Under the pieces are notes generated by a model, which ran no database searches, was not told the origin of the DNA, and worked only from the letters and a program-made list of their open reading frames with translations. A stretch of 64,000 nt of DNA, from the NCBI GenBank assembly GCA_023614405.1, contig CM042693.1, positions 152,846,731-152,910,730 on the forward strand, given 5' to 3'. A program made the translations under genes and the position numbers. Positions 60,082 to 64,000 of the stretch are shown in pieces; within the stretch, counting starts at the first letter, position 1; every line of letters begins with the position of its first letter. The stretch is from Avena insularis. Its lineage: Eukaryota; Streptophyta; Magnoliopsida; Poales; Poaceae.

Positions 60082-61790
60082 ATTCAAACCATCCATTTCA
60101 ATTCGGACCACGGATCGAATTTGGATTGCTGTTCTAGTCTGGCTGGCCAGTGCGTCCAGCTGTGTGACTCATCGTTTCCGCACTCGCCGGTCGATCATTT
60201 TAGCCAACGCTCGCTGTTTGATCAATCCTTTTCACATTTCAGCAAAAAAAATACACAAATATATAAAATGGAAACCGGACCAAAAAAACCCCAAACGACA
60301 TAGTTTCAAAGTGTCAGAAAACCACACGAGGCAATACTACCTAGCTCGACTAGGTCTAGAGCATCGCCGAATGACGTAGCACAACGGCAACAACAAGCAT
60401 TACGAAAAACATGGTCCACATCCCCAGAGAGGAAGTCAGAGCCGAAGGAACGGCTAGGCCTCACAGGCTTCATGGCGAATGGTAGGCCACGGAGAACTCG
60501 CCAATGGCACTCGCATGCTGACAAGGCCCAAAGAAGTCGACTCTCCCTATAGCACCAGCAACCCTAGCCAAAGGCTCACATTACTCCGAAAAATGACACC
60601 TTTAGGAAGGTCATGACATCGGAGAGGAGGCCGCCGTCATCCAATCTGGTGAAGCCAGATTTGGGTTTTCACCTCGAAGTGATGGACGGAGGGGGTGCCC
60701 GGGCTCCACGACAACGCCCCAAGAGGGAAGCGGCACCCTGTCGGCACTGACCAAAGTCGGGCAGGACTTTTGTCCGAAGACCCCTGCACCACCTCCAAAG
60801 GACCGCCACGAAGGCGACCTGTGCTGCCTAGCGAGCATGACCAGCGGAAGGAGAGACTACGCCCCCACCCACACCCCTTGCCCCGTTGCCCGCACGGCCA
60901 GGACAAAACAGCAACACCATCCTTATCCGGAGCCACCTCACCGGCCTTCACGCGTAGCAGAGCGAACATCCTCACTCCAACTCACCACCGACCAAGGGGC
61001 ACACGAAAGCGCCCAAACCATCGAAAGCGGCGCCGCCGTGCCGCCGCATGCACCATGACGCACCTCTGCCATGGGAATGCCAACGAGGGCCACCACGCCC
61101 CCGCCAACCACATGTTGTAGCCCACCAAAGTCACCAAGGCACCAACAGAAATGGGCGAGCTCCACGAGACCACCGCGCCGAGTCCTCCTAGACCAGCCAT
61201 CCTTCATGCAACCATCACGATGAGGCAAAGCCCATGTTGCCGACCACCCCACAGTCGCCACATCCCCGGGGGCGCCGCCCAAGATTCCTCATCTCCGGCG
61301 AAAGGCGACGGAGAACGAAAAAATGACAATCCTTGCCAGATTCCTCATCTCCGGCGAAAGGCGACGGAAAACGAGGAAAAGACCCCACTAGAGCCCGCCG
61401 GCTCGTCTTCCCGCACTCCTGCAGCACCCCTCGCCCTGCCTGAAGCCATAGCAGCCCTGCCGAGCCACGGCCCTCGAAGGCCATCTGGGCCTAGGACGGG
61501 CCTTGGCTACGACCTCCACCATGGGCGCCACCGAAGACCGCCGGTGCCACCAGCCGCCACAGCAGCATGTTCCCCATCATCGCCAAGCAGACACCCGTGC
61601 CGGGGGAACGATTCCAGGGCGCCCGACCACCTCGCGTCCATCGCGGGATCTTCCCAGCCAACCTTCGGCGGTGGGGGAGGGGAAGGGTTGGGGGCCGGCA
61701 GCGACACGCGAGTTCCCCCTGAGTCACCTACGAGGACGACGCGAGGGTTTCTAGATTTGCGGTTTTCCTATACAAACATATAAATTGGCA
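60082..61790 (-). repeat. Unclassified GC-rich dispersed-repeat-like sequence
   Basis: About 60300-61780 is GC-rich, with many overlapping open frames on both strands and none with a recognisable domain. On the minus strand it resembles the GC-rich 5' region of grass LINEs, but no reverse transcriptase or endonuclease is present, so this is a weak guess. It contains a local tandem duplication with a period of 56 bp (copies from 61282 and 61338, sharing agattcctcatctccggcg). 60082-60300 is AT-richer with nothing recognised. Confidence 0.3.
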
Positions 61791-61934
61791 AGCAAATAAA
61801 GTGAAAAACATGTGCCATTGCCCTCTAGATATCACCAACAAGTGGCCTATCCATTTTAAATGTGCGAAAGGATACAATATCATACAATGTGTCCAAAAAA
61901 TGGCACGAGTGGCAATCATCTATGCCATTCCCCT

Positions 61935-62579
61935 TTATGTGTCATGAGTCTGGATGATCTTTTGTTTCCTCTCTATCCAAGCCCTTCGTTCGCGGTAGGT
62001 GATGCTCTCCAAGTCGGTGAGTATGATGACATTCTCCTCAACCATGATCTTGGTTTCGGCCTCCAACAACCTATACTTTGCATCGGCCTCCATGGCCTTT
62101 GTCTTTGCCTCGACCTCCATGAGTCTAGCCTTGGCGTTCGCCTCGTCCACCATAATAGATCTCATTATGAGATCAATAAAGTTCTTGGCGGTGACCTCTT
62201 TCTCTTTGCGTCGCCTCTCTTCCCTCACGGTAGTGGCCTCTTACTTCTTCACCATAAACTCCCTCAACGTCTCTTGGAACGCCAAGGAACCAGCTTGACG
62301 GGCAATGTTGGCCTTGGTAGCCATGTGGAATGTAGGCCAGCGGGCACGGCCGACGGACGCCATGCCATCTTCTACAGGGTTATCAAGGCATTCACCATTG
62401 TCAACAAGGTTGACGACACTATCCGTTGACGATTTTCCCTTGCCATTACCCTTCTTTTTCGCCTCAAGTTCTTTCCAAAGGGCAAAGCTAACCTCCCACT
62501 TTTTGGTGTCCTTGATAAACATCCAACAATGGCTCAATGTGAATACCTTGTTTTCATTGGCCATCTTGAAGTGCTCCAA
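61935..62579 (-). pseudogene. NAM/Myb-like transposon-associated protein fragment
   Basis: A minus-strand frame opens with NENKVFTLSHCWMFIKDTKKW. It continues through a lysine-rich, low-complexity stretch to a stop at 62241. It resumes in a helical, charged segment (EANAKARLMEVEAKTKAMEA) ending with RAWIERKQKIIQTHD. This matches the pattern of the NAM-associated C-terminal family, found in the Myb-like ORF of PIF/Harbinger transposons and in many derived plant genes. The first Myb-like helices are missing upstream and there is one in-frame stop, so it is a remnant. No transposase frame or terminal repeats were found nearby. Confidence 0.5.
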
Positions 62580-62772
62580 AGGTTTGATAACCTACACATA
62601 TGGATAACATCAATGGCTCAATGCATATGCAAGGTACATCGACAAGAGAGGAACATGTTTTACCATGTCAACCATTGAGAGGCCTCTTATTGCCATTTTC
62701 TTCAACGTCTCGAACGACCTTGGAACCTGCTACACTCAACATGGATGGTACCCCATCTCTTGGAAAGGGAGA
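62580..62772. other. Spacer before the right-hand LTR
   Basis: No gene is visible. It ends in a purine-rich string (ggaaagggaga, 62762-62772) directly before the LTR start. This could be a polypurine tract, making the LTR a 3' LTR, or a coincidence. Confidence 0.3.
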
Positions 62773-64000
62773 TGTCGGGGGTGTACCCCCGGGTTCCCCA
62801 GAGTTGATATATAAAAGGATATCTGTAGATGAATGGAGGATTTAATGAGAGAAATATGCATACGTAAGAAGAGAAATATAGCACGAAGGAAGAAAACTAA
62901 AAGGCAAAAGATAAAGGACAGACTGGGCCGAATTATACTTAATTCGGCCTAATCTTGGTCATAATGGACCAAATATTCACTCTGGAGATCGAATTGGGCC
63001 TACAGAGGCCGAATCACCAGCCTTTGGGCCGAATCAGGCCACAGCTGGCCGAATTACCCAGCCAAGCCATCGCACCCCAGCCTCGGGCCGAATGAGCCTT
63101 GCCCCGCGTCCCCACTGCGATCCCGGGTGGGCCGGATAAGGGGAATCTCGGACCACCGCGAGAGCACACCCCCACGCCATCCTCCTTGCTCGCCATTCCC
63201 GGGTGGGACGACATCCACCTTACCCCGGCCGGCCCACATGGCCTCCGTCACGAGCAGCTAGCACTCCCAGCGCCAATCCAGCGTCACCGGGTGGTGACAC
63301 CCACCATGAGCTCTCTGCAAATAGGATGACCCGGTGGCCTTGACATCTGGGCGAGTAGTAGTCACTCGGTGGGTTTGTCTTCGCCAGACAGATCGGGTTC
63401 CCAGAATCGAGGAGGTAAGACAGGCCGAGTTTTACCTAAGGAAGAGGCATCTGGGCCGAATCAGATCATATAATACGCCCTAACATCTACCCCCGGGTCG
63501 AATCAGAGAGCTTCTACCTCCAGCACAACGCACCATCAAGATAAAACAAGATGAACAAGTCTCGTGCCAGTCTTGGGACGTCCATGGCTCAGACTGGCAT
63601 GTGGGCGTATGGAATATGCCCTTGGCATCAGGAAGATGCTAGAGAATATGCCTGGGCATCAAGAATATGCTAAGGAATATGCCATGGCATCTCCAAAGAT
63701 GCCAAGGCATATGCTGAGCATCAAAGAAGATGCTAGGAATATGCCACACAGATGCCAAGCGTGGAGAACAAGTCTTGTCCCCTGGGCTCCCCTTTATAAG
63801 GAGCACCAGGGGGATCGTTCTGAGGGAGGCCCCGAAGGGCTCCTCCCTTCTCTGCTCACTAGGAGCTCTCCTTCTTCCTCTTCCTCCACTCTCACAGAGA
63901 GATTAGATAGAAGCATAAGGGATACAACTCAAGGAGCATGATTGTAGCCACTAGTATGGCAAGATTATAAGAGATTAGATGTATAGAATGAGGTGTTACC
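62773..64000 (+). mobile_element. LTR running off the window (TGTCGGGGG start)
   Basis: It begins tgtcgggggtgtacccccgg. A TATA-like site (tttataagg, about 63793) is followed by a CT-rich leader, the usual U3-R layout of an LTR on the plus strand. The U3 part holds many copies of a ggccgaat motif and a repeat of ATGCC/ATGCT words at 63600-63760. The right end lies outside the window, so solo versus complete element cannot be decided. Confidence 0.55.

Noticed and set aside
60637..61783. Multiple 110-210-codon frames on both strands
   Set aside because: The GC-rich composition yields open frames in all phases. No conserved motif or codon pattern singles one out.
1..64000. CRISPR arrays, tRNA or rRNA genes, defence islands
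   Set aside because: No evenly spaced short repeats, cloverleaf genes or rRNA sequence were seen. The window is plant nuclear DNA. The matches to tRNA 3' ends are retrotransposon primer sites.

Overview
This window is nuclear plant DNA, most likely from a Triticeae grass (wheat, Aegilops, barley or rye group). About 53 kb is a stack of nested LTR retrotransposons. These include a BARE1/Angela-like Ty1-copia element, several elements whose LTRs begin TGATACGT, and two elements with LTRs of 4.4-4.7 kb. Only the last ~10 kb looks like low-copy gene space. The grass assignment rests on recognised repeat types and on closeness of the genes to rice and Arabidopsis proteins; it is an inference made without a database search. 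No tRNA, rRNA, CRISPR array or prokaryotic operon was seen.

Layout. 1-3057: 3' part and 3' LTR of a TGATACGT-type element (A, + strand). 3146-4747: probable solo LTR. 4748-7500: remnants of an element (E) with a Met-tRNA-type primer site. 7501-18091: a minus-strand element (D) split by the Angela-like element at 9709-17703 (target duplication TAAAG). 18092-30965: a minus-strand TGATACAT-type element (F) split by element B at 20048-30726 (target duplication TGTTG). B has 4.4 kb LTRs and codes only for a gag-like, zinc-knuckle-rich product. 30966-32263: 3' end of another LTR element (G). 32264-53547: a TGATACGT-type element (A') with an Asp-tRNA primer site, split by element C at 36343-50944 (target duplication AGCAC). 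C is a Ty3/gypsy chromovirus with a 964-codon open pol frame but a broken gag and protease.

Gene space. 53548-54299 is the 3' end of a DNA transposon. A single-exon gene for a plastid-type DnaJ zinc-finger protein follows at 54590-55132 (+). Convergent to it is a seven-exon gene (55504-59143, -) for a 671-residue 2-phosphoglycerate-kinase-like P-loop protein, the family of rice LPA1 (low phytic acid 1). A hAT-like MITE sits 5' of that gene at 59573-60081. After it come an unclassified GC-rich repeat, a broken NAM/Myb-like ORF of the kind carried by PIF/Harbinger transposons, and an LTR that runs off the window at 62773-64000.

The most notable points are the LPA1-type gene with its complete exon structure, the pol-less element B with six CCHC knuckles, and an LTR-end and pre-PPT signature that B shares with C. 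That signature suggests B is moved by C-like elements.
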